DNA of 64,000 nt from Blastomyces gilchristii SLH14081 (taxonomy: Eukaryota; Ascomycota; Eurotiomycetes; Onygenales; Ajellomycetaceae): assembly GCF_000003855.2 (NCBI RefSeq), contig NW_003101663.1:1035121-1099120 (forward strand), in the 5' to 3' direction. Both the position numbers and the translations under genes were made by a program. Below the pieces are notes generated by a model, which was not told the DNA's origin, did not search any database, and was given only the letters and a program-made list of their open reading frames with translations. Shown piece after piece: positions 36,261 through 47,879 of the stretch; the stretch's first letter is position 1; each line of letters starts with the position of its first letter.

Positions 36261-36539
36261 CATTCTGATTTTGAAAGAATGATCATCTTTCACAGTTTAT
36301 CCTGGAAAATTACTCTCATTTCACTGTTCTTGAATTAAATCTGGTCATTTTTCACGCCATTTCTCTCAGAAATGGTTCATTTTTAGATTTTTTTGAGGCT
36401 TGGTCCTGGTGGGACTCACGCCAAGAAATGTATGAGACCAGACCAAATGGGATCAAATGTGAAATTCATGGTCCCGCCGGCCAGTCTAGTCACAGACACT
36501 GATTATTATATTTGTTTTAAATATTCATGATGAGACAAT

Positions 36540-37525
36540 CATTTATTCATATCAGAGAATCAGTTCTCTTCTCAACAGTATCAAGATTATAAGTCTTTTT
36601 CTTTTTCATCTTTTCTTTCTGATACTGATTTTTCTGTTCTTAGAAGAAATTGTTATAGGTTTTACTGTGTATGAAGTTATGATATTCATAGATATCAAGA
36701 AGCTTTTCACCACTGTAAAGTTTAATATTATAGAGACATCTGCTCTAATGAATTTCTTCAGAATGATAGATCTATATCAGTCTATTCTCTAGCATCTGTC
36801 ATCTGACTTTGTGATACAGATGAAAGATATCTGTGTTTTCAGAAACAGAAATACAGATGTTGTACTCTTTTACACTCATGAGTGTGAGACTTGTATATTT
36901 TGTCTGAGATATCATTGTGAGAATGAGCTGTTCACACACTGTGTTCTGCTTTCTGCATTTTCTCATGTCTCTCTCTCTCTTTCTGAGAAGTCTTGTGTGT
37001 GTTGTAATTGCATGTATAACTCTAAGACTAGTGAGTATTCATTCAGTAACTACTTTCATCTCTGATTTTTTGATTTTTGTATACTAACAATGATTCTTAG
37101 TTGCTTCAGTGTCAGAGATCATTCTAATTGAAGATGATAACACTGCAGAGACTACTCTCTTCTGCTCTCAAGCTTCTCTTATTATTTTCTCTCTCTTCTC
37201 TGCAGAGAAGGTTGTGTGCATATCAGATTATAAGTATTCAGCTCTGAGTAGCTTCTGCTGTTATTTATCTGATTCTGTGTCTTCTTCTTCTTCTGTTTCT
37301 TCTGTCTCTGTTTCTTCTGCTCTGACTTCTGATTCTGCAGATTCTGTGCTCTTCTTCAATTTCTCTATATGTACATGTACACATTTCTATATTAGCATTT
37401 CAGTCAATCTTGTGATAAATGACATTAATGTCATATACAGAGTGATAGAGGAATCAGAGACATACATGACATTGTTACAAGAGCAGCTTGCAGCTCTCAA
37501 ATTTCTTACAGACCTTGAGTTTTGA
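36540..37525 (+). pseudogene. R1 antisense gene, second part: Cys-rich (DUF3716-like) module
   Basis: Plus strand, opposite to pol. The frame reads TVYEVMIFIDIKKLF and MNFFRMIDLYQSIL, one stop (TAG, where R2 has TGA, so probably an ancestral TGG), then IQMKDICVFRNRNTDVVLFY. The Cys-rich block at 36,880-37,045 follows: HECETCIFC, CENELFTHC, then SCVCCNCMYNSKTSEYSFS. The spacing CxxC...C...CxNCxYN...(C)SF resembles the fungal domain known as DUF3716, probably metal-binding; recalled family knowledge, not a search. An intron at 37,046-37,100 has GTAACT, TACTAAC and TTAG. The last exon reads ILIEDDNTAETTLF, a Ser-rich run, and ends TLLQEQLAALKFLTDLEF with stop at 37,523, a short helical tail. Confidence 0.55.
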
Positions 37526-38284
37526 GATTTCCTTTTTTGACATTTTTCAGGTGGTGTGGTGTTGGAAATAGATTAAATGTGTGATGTATGAAAATGAATG
37601 AAATGTGTATGATAACATTTGTTTTTTACAGCTGACTCTTATAATTGATGATCAATTCATTATTTCTTTTCTTTTCTTACACTTTTACTTTATCTGCTAG
37701 TCATCACTCTTACATGATCTCTATATAATACAGCATTCAGTGACTAGATTCAGTAGCTTTCATCTTTTGTGATTCTGTCTCATATATTATACTGTCTCTC
37801 TTCACCTGCTTAAATTACTACAGTGAACAGCTCATCAAAACTAACCTCACTTAATCTCTGAGCATTCTCAGGGATCAAGATGACTTAGTCTCACATGTCT
37901 GTGAATGTTTCAGATAGTTCATCTTCTGTGATCTCTGTGATTGAACTGATGTAAACAGTTAAATTCAACTCTGAATTTCTTTTTCTTCTGTGATCTGATT
38001 CATGTGCAAGTCTGCTGCTTTGAGATCACTCTTTATCATATTGTATCTACTGTCTGTAGCATGTTATTATATGACTAGCTACAGTCTCATTACTTATTGA
38101 AGTGTGATATTCATCTGATTTCTTCATTACTTTTCATTCTTTTCTTATAATCATGAAAAGATTGAAATAAGTGAGATCATCTGATTTGTAAGTATCTATG
38201 ATTTCTCTTACTTTATAAGACTTTTCAATTATAAGTCTCTTCTTTTTCAATACTGATGATAGTGCTGTAGATAATCATAATTCA

Positions 38285-41200
38285 CTCAGATCTTACATCT
38301 TTGCTTTCATAAGTTATGAATCATTGATTAAGTTATATAAGATCTGTCTCTCTGATTCTTTCAATGTATACATTCTCAGAGAATGTGATTTGAGTATCTT
38401 ATATGATTCAAACCATCTAGGTGGAAACTTCTCAGAACTCTCATTATGTATGAGAACTTATATTTCTATCTTGAGACTTGATTTCTTAACTAGTGAGTCT
38501 CATATTCTTTTCAATTGAATTGCTTGATTCAGGAGTAACTTGTTAGCTTTTGTGCATGTGTGGCTGATCTCTTTCAATCTTGATTCTGTGTCTGCAACTG
38601 TTGTGTCTGTGACTGTTGTGTTCACAACTGCTGTTTCCTCTCTCATCTTTTCTGAAGCATTCTCCGGGATGCGCAGATGTAATTCATACAACAGGTAGAA
38701 TGATAAATGCTTGAAGACTGCATGCTGCTGAATTTGTGTGATTAATAGTGCCTGATCAAGATATTCATCTTATAATCTCATAGACTTGCTCACTAGATAT
38801 TTCATCAGCATGTTGCTCAAGATTTCATTCAAGCATTTCATCTTTCTGTTCATCTGCAGATGATATGACATTGTTCTACAGTGTCTTGTCTGTAACTAGC
38901 TTATGAAATGTCTCACTGCTTCTTCTACAAGATTCACACTGTTATCAGTTAGAATCTCACACAGTATTTCATAGTTAACATAGATCTCATTATGTAGAAA
39001 CTTCATCATCATCTTCTCTGTTATCTCTGAAACTGCTTTCACAACTGGCCAGTCAGTAGTGTAATTAATAGCAGTGATTATTCATTGATTTCTATTTGAT
39101 GTTCACAGCAATATGTCTATGAGATTCACTTCTCATTGTTTAAACAGTTGTATTGTACACTTTATCTGATGTTGTACTTTCTCACATTCTAATCCTTTCT
39201 TAGATTCTTTCACAACCTGATAATTCAGGCACTCATGAGTGTACATCTGAATGTTCTCAGTCATGCTTGGCCAGTATACTCTTGATTCAAGTACACTCAT
39301 AAGTTCAGAGCTTTCTAAGTGACTGAATTCTTTGTGCATGTGAGTCATTAAGTCACATTAAAATGAAGATTCTAGATAGAGAGCTTCTATGTATTCTAGA
39401 TTGTAGTAAAGTATAACATCATTTTTCAATTTCCTCAGCTTGAAGTTCAGAAGCATCTCTTCTACTACTTTCATAAGACACTTGTCATCTGACATCTTGT
39501 TATTCTTTAAGCAAGAGATCATAATATTCACTCATTCTGATTCCTTACATTCTCTCAGCATGTTTAACATGAACATCTCTTATACCTGGTTCACAGAACT
39601 CTCATTCATGAAATCAGGTCTGTAACTGATTGTATCAGATATCACAGTATCTGATCTCTTTCAGTATTTGATATGAAGATTATACACTTGAAACTCTGAG
39701 ATTCAACATGCTAAGTGTTTGAAAGGTTTTATCATTAATTATAGATAGATGAGACTTTCATAATTCATGATCATTATTGTTATATGTCTGTTGTCAATAT
39801 ATCTATTTCATATCATCAGTGTGTGCTTAATCACTAGTAATTCCTTTTCATACACTGAGTAATTGAGCTCAGTACTCAATAGTTTTCTACTATCATATGT
39901 CATCAGATACAGCTTATTATTCTTACTCATCTGTAGAAGAGCATCTCTGATAGCTCATTCAGATGCATCTGTCTCAATGTAGAAAGGTTTATTATAATCT
40001 GATTGAATAAGCACTGAGAATGTTATGATATATTCTCTCAGTGTGAGAAAAGCCTCTTCACATACAGTATTTCAGATAATTGAATGAAACTTCTTCTTTC
40101 ACAGATTTGCATTCATTTCTCTTAAGAGATCTGAGAGTGATGCAGATATTTATATGAAATTCTTAATGAATCTGCAGTAGTATGAGATTAACTCAAGAAA
40201 CTGTTGTACATGATGTATATTTCTCAGCTGTGATCAATTTGCTATGATATTCAATTTCTTCAGAATGAGATGTATACAGTCATTACTTACTACATATTCT
40301 ACAAACTTCAACTCTTTCATTTCAAACACACACTTGATTGATTTGACATAGAGCTTATACTCTGTCAGAGTTGTAAGCACTTCATTGAGATGCTTCAGAT
40401 ATTCATTATATGAGTTTAAAAAGACTAGAATATTATCAAGATATATAAGATATGAGGTTTTATTCTATTTATAAAGAATTATATTCATCATTATTTGAAA
40501 GATGACAGGTGCATTTGTCAGACTGAATGATATTATCAGAAATTCAAACTTTCTTCATTAAATATTAAATGTGGTTTGTGGAACTGACAGTTCATTTACA
40601 CAGATCTGCCAGTATTCTGAGAGAAGATCAATCTTCAATAGATATCAGACATTTTCAACTATATTCAACTGTTGTTGAATCTGTGACAGTGAATATTTAT
40701 TCTTGATTATAAGCTTATTGAGTGCTTAATAATCAATACATATCTGTCACTCTTCATTCATCTTTTTCATGAATAGAACTGAAAAGCCTCATACACTTCA
40801 TGAGAATTATATGAGATCATATTTTAGAAGGTCTGTGATCTGATGCTTCTGTTCTTTAAGATGCATTTGTGACAGAGAGTACACATTCTGATTGACTGGT
40901 TTTGTGTCCCTCATGTCAATCTCATGTATGAATCCTCATTCTGGCAGTAATTTCAGTGAAAGATCTGTTCAGAAGACCTTTTCATACTTCTTCAGAAGCT
41001 TCTTCATACACTTATTCTTCTGTATATTCTTTATCTTGATTTTCTCTGCTTCTGGGTTCTGTATGATATACAGAATGCTTTCAGATGAGGTCTTGTGAAT
41101 CATTCTCTTTGCTTATTGATATGTAAGCAGATTTAACCCTTCTATATCAGAGATGTGAAATGTCCTTCTCATATCAGTTAATAGAATTGTATGAATCATT

Positions 41201-41780
41201 TTCTTTCTATCAGTCAGCTGTATATAGCATGTACATCATTGAATCTGCAGATTGAATCTTTGAAATCAATTAAGTCTGAGAATAAGGTCATATTTCATGT
41301 TCTGCAGCTCTCACACTCAAATATAGCAAGATCATTCTTCAAAGTGCAAGAGAACTCTTACTTTTACAGGTGATATTAAATATCAGTTATCAGATAATCT
41401 TATATATTGAAAATCCTTCACTTGATGAACTTCTTTCAATCTTCAAATTATATAATCACTAATATATTGTGTTGAAGCTTCTGTGTCTGCTAACACTTTT
41501 GCAGCTATCTCTTGATTCTTATTCAAGTGTCTCTTATACATTAACATTTCAGGTCTCAAGACATTGAGATGAGTGTTCACTTCATCATTCTCACTCACAC
41601 TCTATTCAGAAGCCTGCTTCTTTTTTACATTTACAGAATTCAGAGAATCATCTAACACAGACATCTCTTTCACTTTGAAGACTTTTCATAGAATATCAGT
41701 GAGTGTCTTCAAGCTCACTGATTCTGCTAGTTTTTTGACTCTCTTACTTCTCTTAACTATGCACACTGAGTGCAATCTTT
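38285..41780 (-). pseudogene. R1 pol: protease, RT, RNase H, integrase
   Basis: Ty3/gypsy polyprotein order on the minus strand. RT has its catalytic box as YLDNILVF at 40,432-40,443 (second Asp to Asn). RNase H reads KPFYIETDASE near 39,960. Integrase has an HHCC-like region at 39,133-39,348 (HMHKEFSHLESSELM, YTHECLNYQ, last Cys changed to Tyr). A core region reads ITAINYTTDWPVVKAVSE and ILTDNSVNLVEEAVRHF (about 38,880-39,090). The C-terminal GPY/F-like segment reads EKFPPRWFESYKILKSHSL near 38,400. Stops sit mainly at Trp and Arg positions. Protease, expected at 41,100-41,700, is not readable with confidence. Confidence 0.85.
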
Positions 41781-41789
41781 TATATCATC

Positions 41790-43305
41790 ATTTTAATGTT
41801 CACAGTTGAAGCAAGCTCAATGCTTGTAATATCAAGATTTTCACTCAGAGAATTTCTTTTTCAGAGAATTCAGCACTTTAGCAATAATATTCAGATCTAG
41901 ATTCATCATATCTGAGTGTATGACTTGTATTGTAGAAGTCTGATTATCTGTTCTCTGCTGAGATATACTTGATTGCAGTATTTTCTGTTACAATTGACTT
42001 ACTTATTCTTATATAATAAGAATGTTATATGCTTCTTTCACTGTGTCTGATTATGAGGTTAAGCATTTTCATTTCACTCTCAACTCAGATGTAAGATCAT
42101 GAATGAAGATCTGTAAACAGAAAGATGTTAAAAGCTTTTCATTCAACACAAGATAGTGTAAGCTGAAGTGTGTGAAGTACAATGTAAGATCACTCACTTA
42201 TCTACACTTAGTGAAGTGTTTATAACACTTGTCTTATACATTCACTTTCTCAAAGTTATGCAAGATTCATTTGAAAAACTCATTTCATGTTTATGAAAAT
42301 AAATATCACTTCAGATCTGTGAGATTCATCTTTTTATCAGTCATTTATAATGACTTTGCTTTTCTGTGTAGAAACACAGCAGATCTTAAGACTTGTTAAA
42401 ATTTCATTGACTGTCTATCTGTGAGTTTATATTCAATCTAATAATATAATTACATCTGACTTAGTCAGCTGATTGCAGTATCATTTTTTCAGTTATTATT
42501 AAAGCTTGATAACTTCAGCAGATCTCTCAGCTTGATGTATTTCATACTCAGATTCTCATTCTGCACAGTGATCTCTGATAGTGTGTACACTTCTGAAGAG
42601 ATTATGAATGATTATAATGAGATTTTCAGATTCAGTGTAGTTATCTGTCTGTATAAACATTTGATCTCTCACTGCAGGCCTAAGATCTGATTTTCTCTAT
42701 TCTTATTGATGATGACAATTGCATCAGTGAGGCTCTTCATAGTGAATGCTTAATCTGCAGTGAATGCTAATTGTTGTTTAACTTCTGTCTCAGCCTGTCA
42801 CTGTATACACAAGGCCTCAATCTCATTTAGAATTCTTGTATATGTACAGAGCTTTGATTTCAGTTCAGCAGTCTCAGTTACTTTTCTTACTGTTTTGAGT
42901 AAATTCTCTGAGAGGTTCTGCATATCTTTCAGTTCAGATAGCAAAGAAGAGTGTTGTTTATATTAGCTAGAGAAGATATTTATTTCAGTGATTTCTCATT
43001 GATTATACAATGTCTATTGTTATATTGCTGTATTATTATATCACTATATTATTCTATCACTATATTATTATATGATTTCTGTTATCATTGTATGACTCTG
43101 GTGATAATCACTTCTCCCTTTTATTTCTTTGAGTGAAGAGTAATCTTCTTTGAATCTGGTTCACTGCTCTCATCTCTTTTCTCACATCTCATTTGTTTGT
43201 ATACATGATATTCACCTGAGTGTGAAGTTTTTTCTCAACAAGCAAAGCAGTATTAATCAGATACTTTTTCACTCATCACTCTTCATACACTATCTTTTGA
43301 GACAT
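41790..43305 (-). pseudogene. R1 gag
   Basis: Probable start at 43,303-43,305, about 105 bp inside the 5' LTR, reading MSQKIVYEE; R2 has the same start at 52,822. The body is decayed. A zinc-knuckle-like end near 41,790-41,850 reads ACFNCEH*NDDIKDC, fitting CxxC...C, with the His position replaced. In R2 the same position reads CFNCRY*NYDVKDY. Assigned by position, the knuckle and the matching start. Confidence 0.6.
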
Positions 43306-43409
43306 TCTAGAATCACACTGACATGATAACTATAAATCACTTTATAGATGAAATTATCATACTCTGAAGAAGTCTGCACTTCTCACCAGTTTTTAGACAT
43401 GCTATCAGA

Positions 43410-43588
43410 TATGATTCAAAGATTGCTTAAGTCAGTGTATAATTACAGGTGTACACTGACTTCTTATATATTGTAATATCATATGCTAAATTAATTAGTG
43501 GCCGCTATGGCCCCCTTTACATTCATATGCTAGTAGTTCGGAAGCGGCCGCGTTATTATCCGATGGTCGTACGTTCTTCCGAATCACA
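43410..43588 (-). repeat. R1 5' LTR (CpG retained)
   Basis: 179 bp. The last 90 bases keep nine CpG, including a NotI-type GCGGCCGC and the string ccgatggtcgtacgttcttc. The outer edge (high coordinate) joins hAT-4 at AGAT. The inner TGTG is mutated to TATG. Confidence 0.9.
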
Positions 43589-43898
43589 AGATAAAGAATA
43601 TATTTGAATTCTTAGTCATATTTTCATTCTGATCTCATTATTGAAAATGATATTAAATAAGATTATAAAATTATTTCTCACTTACATAATATTATAACAT
43701 AGTACTCATTTGTTGAAAATTCAATAGAGAGTGTTATTAAATATTATTACTTTTCTGAATACAGATTATAATTAATATCATTTTAATTAAAAAAAATAAA
43801 AAATACAAAAAATAATAAAAAAATAAAAAAAATAACAAGAAAAAATCACAATAAAAAAAAAAAAAAGAGAAAGAAAAAAAGAAGAGAAAGAAAAAAAG

Positions 43899-43998
43899 NN
43901 NNNNNNNNNNNNNNNNNNNNNNNNNNNNNNNNNNNNNNNNNNNNNNNNNNNNNNNNNNNNNNNNNNNNNNNNNNNNNNNNNNNNNNNNNNNNNNNNNN
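43899..43998. other. Assembly gap (100 N)
   Basis: Exactly 100 undetermined bases inside the purine tract of hAT-4, the usual placeholder for a gap of unknown size. The apparent frames that cross it are artefacts. Confidence 0.98.
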
Positions 43999-44045
43999 TA
44001 AAAAAAAAATTAAAATAAATAGAATCAAGATCACAGAGCTGCAAT

Positions 44046-44555
44046 TTAGATTGTCACTGAGAATATCAATTTCCATTTAAGTCTCATTTAAATCTGATCT
44101 TATACAATTCTTAGCGTGAATCCCGGCTGGGACTGACTTTCAAAAAAAAACATATAAAGTGACTATATATCAGATCTCAAAATGAAACCATGACTTGAAA
44201 AAAATGAGAAAGTGGTTTCATTTGATCTCATTTAGTCTCATTCTTAGTATAAAGTTAGTATTTTTAGACATTTTAAGGTTTTTTTTAAACTATTTTTAAT
44301 TTTTTAAAAAGTAATACTTTTTGATAACACTCAAATGAGATTTAAAGTCATTTAAAGCAATAAAAATAATTTAAATTGAGAAGTGGAAATCATGATCTCA
44401 TTTGAAAAATATAATAAGAGTAGACAGTAAGTTTCACTGAGACAGTATGAGACTACTATCTAATGTTAAAACCGTGTAATGGGATCAGTCAAATTGGTAA
44501 TGAAACTATCAAAAAATATGATCCTGGTCTCAGACACGGTCACACAGTCAGTCTA
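44046..44555 (-). mobile_element. hAT-derived MITE-2, inserted in hAT-4
   Basis: About 510 bp in the reverse orientation to MITE-1. It ends in CAGTCAGTCTA at the right and has a decayed left end (TAGATTGTCAC). Flanks are gctgcaat and gctgcagt, an 8-bp duplication with one transition. hAT-3 shows the uninterrupted site gagctgcagcattc near 31,241. More mutated than the other two MITEs. Confidence 0.88.
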
Positions 44556-44670
44556 GCTGCAGTATTCTTAAAATACTCACTTCTCAGAGTCTTTATAATA
44601 TTTATTATCAATTATGTATCTCTCACAGTGAGAGTAACACAGCTGTGATAAGTTATTATCTTAATATCAC

Positions 44671-44907
44671 TTAATAAATAATCAGTATATATCTATATAA
44701 ATGTGAATAATTAGAAAAGATACACTTAAAAAGTGTGATCAGAATGAACTCTGCTGTCACTTGAATAACATTAAGAACAGAATACTGAAATTGATAATTT
44801 CTCTCATTGATTTCACAGACAAGGTATATAAAGATGATCTTGAGAAATATAAGATTCTCTGACTTCTGATAAAAATGAATCTTACAGAGAGACTCTATTT
44901 TTATCAT
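44671..44907 (-). CDS. Conserved opposite-strand ORF of hAT, copy 4
   Basis: Fully open 78-codon frame, MIKIESLCKIHFYQKSENLI to HLYRYILIIY, without internal stops despite lying in the most mutated hAT copy. R2 is inserted right at its Met codon (44,905-44,907). Divergence from copy 1 is mainly through C-to-T type substitutions such as Cys to Tyr, Val to Ile, Thr to Ile. Function unknown. Confidence 0.45.
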   Translation of the reverse strand: MIKIESLCKIHFYQKSENLIFLKIIFIYLVCEINERNYQFQYSVLNVIQVTAEFILITLFKCIFSNYSHLYRYILIIY

Positions 44908-45074
44908 TGTGATTCAAAGATTGCTTGAGTCAGCGTATAATTACAGGCGTACGCCGGCTTCTTATATTTTATATGCTAAATTAATTAGTGGCTGCTATGA
45001 TCTCTTTACACTCATAAGCAAGTTTGAAAGCAGCTGTGTTATTATTCAACAGTCATACATTCTTTCAAATCACA
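44908..45074 (-). repeat. R2 3' LTR (CpG-depleted)
   Basis: 167 bp. Four CpG survive near its low end (gcgtataattacaggcgtac region) and none in the remaining 110 bases, where the 5' LTR keeps eight. Confidence 0.9.
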
Positions 45075-45599
45075 TTCTCTCTCATCAGATTCAGTCACAC
45101 TTATGTAATCATAACATTCACTCTAGCTTCATGCGGATTAGTACATCACTAGTGTTCATGATCTTGTAATCTATTTCTGATTCAGCTAGTATCTCATGTA
45201 CACTCTCACAAAGAAACTTTCACTATATTATATCACTTATTTACTAACTTTTCTCATTCTTCAATCATCTTCTTCATCATTGTCATCATTGAATATTACT
45301 ATCTCATTCAAGATTTCTATCTCTTCTTCTGTTTAACTCTTTTCATCTGTTCATCTATTACATTGTATACATTTCTGATAATGACTCTCTGTTCTTATAA
45401 CAAGTGTTCTCATAGTGTTTATATCAGGCAGTTTATTAGCAGTAAGTGTAACACATTGTGAAACATGATCAGAACTTGTTTATCTTCTAACAATTATCAG
45501 AATGTACTATTATAAATGATACATCTTCTTCATCTTCTTACACACTCTTAACTCTCTTTTCTTCAGTAGTATCTGATCATGTTTTTCTGATTATATTGT

Positions 45600-47079
45600 A
45601 TGATCACAGATGCTGATGTTTTAATTCATGTAGAATCTTCATACATTGACAGATCTATATCTGCTAATGATTATAATCTTAATGTTAAATCATTGATTAA
45701 GAACTTAGAGAATGTAATAATAAAGAAATTGTCTGTGTCATATATGACCAGGTCTCCCGCATCTCTCTCTGCTCTCTCTGTTTCTTTCTCTGTCACTCTC
45801 TCTCAATCTTCTACACCTGTTCCTGTGTCTGATTCTCCCGCTTCTGCTACCTCTATTTCTGTAATCTTTACTCTCACTACTTCTGCTTTTATCACTGTCT
45901 TTGTTACTAACTCTCTCCATTTCAAGAAGATATTGTGTAGACTCAGTGAATCACATTTCTCAGTGCATACACTCTCATTCTTCTTGCTAATCTCTAGAAC
46001 AATTTATTGTATAAGAATAGTATATAACATGACTATCTGAAGCTCAGTTACAGACACTGATTATTACATTCATTTTAAATATTTATAATAAAGTAATTGT
46101 TTATTTATATCAGAGAATTATCTTCTCTCTCAACAGTATCAAGATTATGAGTCTTTTTCTTTTTTCTCTTTTCTTTCTGACACTGATTTTTCTGTTCTTA
46201 GAAAAAATTGTTATGAGTTTTACTGTGTATGAAGTCATGATATTTATAGATATCAAGAAACTTTTCACAACTGTAAAGTTTAATATCACAGAGATATCTA
46301 CTCTAATGAATTTCTTCAGAATGATAGATCTGTATCAGTCTATTCTCTGATATCTGTTATTTAACTTTATAATGCAGGTGAAAGATATCTATATTTTCAG
46401 AAACAGAAATACAGATATTGTACTCTTTTACATCTGCAGATGTGAGGCTTGTATATCTTGTCTGAAATATTATTATGAGAATAAGCTGTTTGTATACTGT
46501 ATTCTGATTTCTGCATTCTCTCATATCTCTCTCTCTCTTTCTGAGAAGTCTCATGCATGTTGTAATTACACATACAATTCTAAGATCAGTAGATGTTCAT
46601 TCAGTAATTATTACCCCTGCTTTTGCAGTTTTATATACTAATAATAGTTCTTAGTTACTCCAGCATCAGAGATTATTTTAATCAAAGATGATTATACTGC
46701 TGAGGCTACTCTCTTTCATTCTCAAGCTTCTTTCATCACTTTCTCTTCCTTCTCTGCAGAGAAGATTGTATACACACTGAGTTGTAAGTATTCAGCTCTG
46801 AGTGACTCTTATCATTGTTTGTTCAGTTCTGCATCTTCTTCTTCTTTCATTTCTTCTGTATCTATTCTCTCTACTCTGACTTCTGATTCTGCAGGTTCTG
46901 TGCTCTTCTTCAATTTTTCTATGTATATATATACACATTTCTATATTAGCATTTCAGCCAATCTTGTAATAAATGACATTAATGTCATACATAGAGCAGT
47001 AGAGAAATCAGAGATGTGTACAGTGTTATTGTAAGAGTAGCTTATAGCTCTTGAATTTCTTGTGAATCTTGAGTTTTGA
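45600..47079 (+). pseudogene. R2 antisense gene (uninterrupted): Ser/Thr-rich part, Cys-rich DUF3716-like module, helical tail
   Basis: Uninterrupted counterpart of the two R1 segments. Block 1 (45,600-46,040) starts MITDADVLIHVESS, holds a Ser/Thr/Pro/Ala-rich tract and ends RIVYNMTI. Block 2 (46,147-46,603) is in another frame. It begins with a hydrophobic run (LFFLTLIFLFLEKI), continues TVYEVMIFIDIKKLF, has one TGA, then the Cys-rich module with CRCEACISC and SHACCNYTYNSKISRCSFS. An intron at 46,604-46,654 has GTAATT, TACTAAT and TTAG. Block 3 ends at 47,077-47,079 after AVEKSEMCTVLL and LEFLVNLEF. Gene and pol point towards each other, tail to tail. Where R1 and R2 differ at a Cys, one copy usually keeps it. 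DUF3716 similarity is my reading of motif spacing. Confidence 0.55.
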
Positions 47080-47879
47080 GATTTCTTTGTTTTTGATGTT
47101 TTTCAGATGATGTGGCATTGGAAATAGATTAAATATATAGTGTATGAAAAATGAATAAGATATATATACATTGTCTTTTCAGCTGACTCTAGCTGACTCT
47201 TACAGTTGATAATTAATTCATTATCTCTTTTCTTTTCTTACACTTTTTCTTTATCTGCTAGTTACTACTCTTACACAATCTCTATATAATACAGTGTTCA
47301 GTGACTAGATTTAACAGCTTTCATCTTTAGTAATTCTGTTTCATACATTATACTGTCTCTCTTCACTTACTCAGATCACTACAGTGAATAGTTTATTAAA
47401 ACTAATCTCATCTGATCTCTAAGTATTCTCAGAGATTGAGATGACTTAGTCTCACATATTCACAGATGTTTCAGATAGTTCATTCTCTATAATCTCTGTG
47501 ATTAAACTGATGTAAACAGTTGAATTTAACTCTGAATTTCTTTTTCTTCTGCAATCTGATTCACATGCAAGTCTGCTGCTTTGAGATCACTCTTTATCAT
47601 GTTACACTCACTGTCTGCAGTGTGTTATTATACAACTGTCTACAGTTTCATCACTTATTAAAGTGTGATATTTATCTGATTTCTTCATTGCTTCTCATTC
47701 TTTTCTTATAATTATGAAAAGATCAGAATAAGTGAGATTATCTGATTCATAAGTGTCTATGATTTCTCTTACTTTGTGAGACTTTTCAATTATAAGTCTC
47801 TTCTTTTTCAATGCTGATAATAGTGCTGTGAATAATTATAATTCACTCAGATCTTATATCTTTGCTTTGACAAGTTATG

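Larger units (their letters stand above)
30733..36488 (+). mobile_element. hAT-3, full length, inserted in R1
   Basis: 5,756 bp from TAGACTGACCG to CGGCCAGTCTA, with a perfect 8-bp duplication GTCACAGA (30,725-30,732 and 36,489-36,496). R2 shows the empty site as gttacaga near 46,052. This is the least mutated hAT copy in the window: the transposase ATG is intact, the Lys-rich ORF is open, and CG-containing terminal segments survive. It is therefore the best template for working out the family's exon structure. Confidence 0.95.
29560..43588 (-). mobile_element. Gypsy-type LTR retrotransposon R, copy 1 (R1)
   Basis: 179-bp LTRs (29,560-29,738 and 43,410-43,588) start TGTGATTC and end GAATCACA in the best copies. 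The target duplication is 4 bp, AGAT, at 29,556-29,559 and 43,589-43,592. Excluding hAT-3 and its 8-bp duplication, the element is about 8.27 kb. Gag and pol run on the minus strand from 43.3 to 38.3 kb. A further gene runs on the plus strand between the 3' LTR and the pol end. The stretch 37,526-38,284 holds nothing I can identify. The colinear partner is R2. Confidence 0.92.

Noticed and set aside
37031..37036. GTGAGT as intron donor in the R1 antisense gene
   Set aside because: Using it would remove the conserved (C/Y)SFS residues seen in R2; the downstream GTAACT at 37,046 (GTAATT in R2) fits both copies better.
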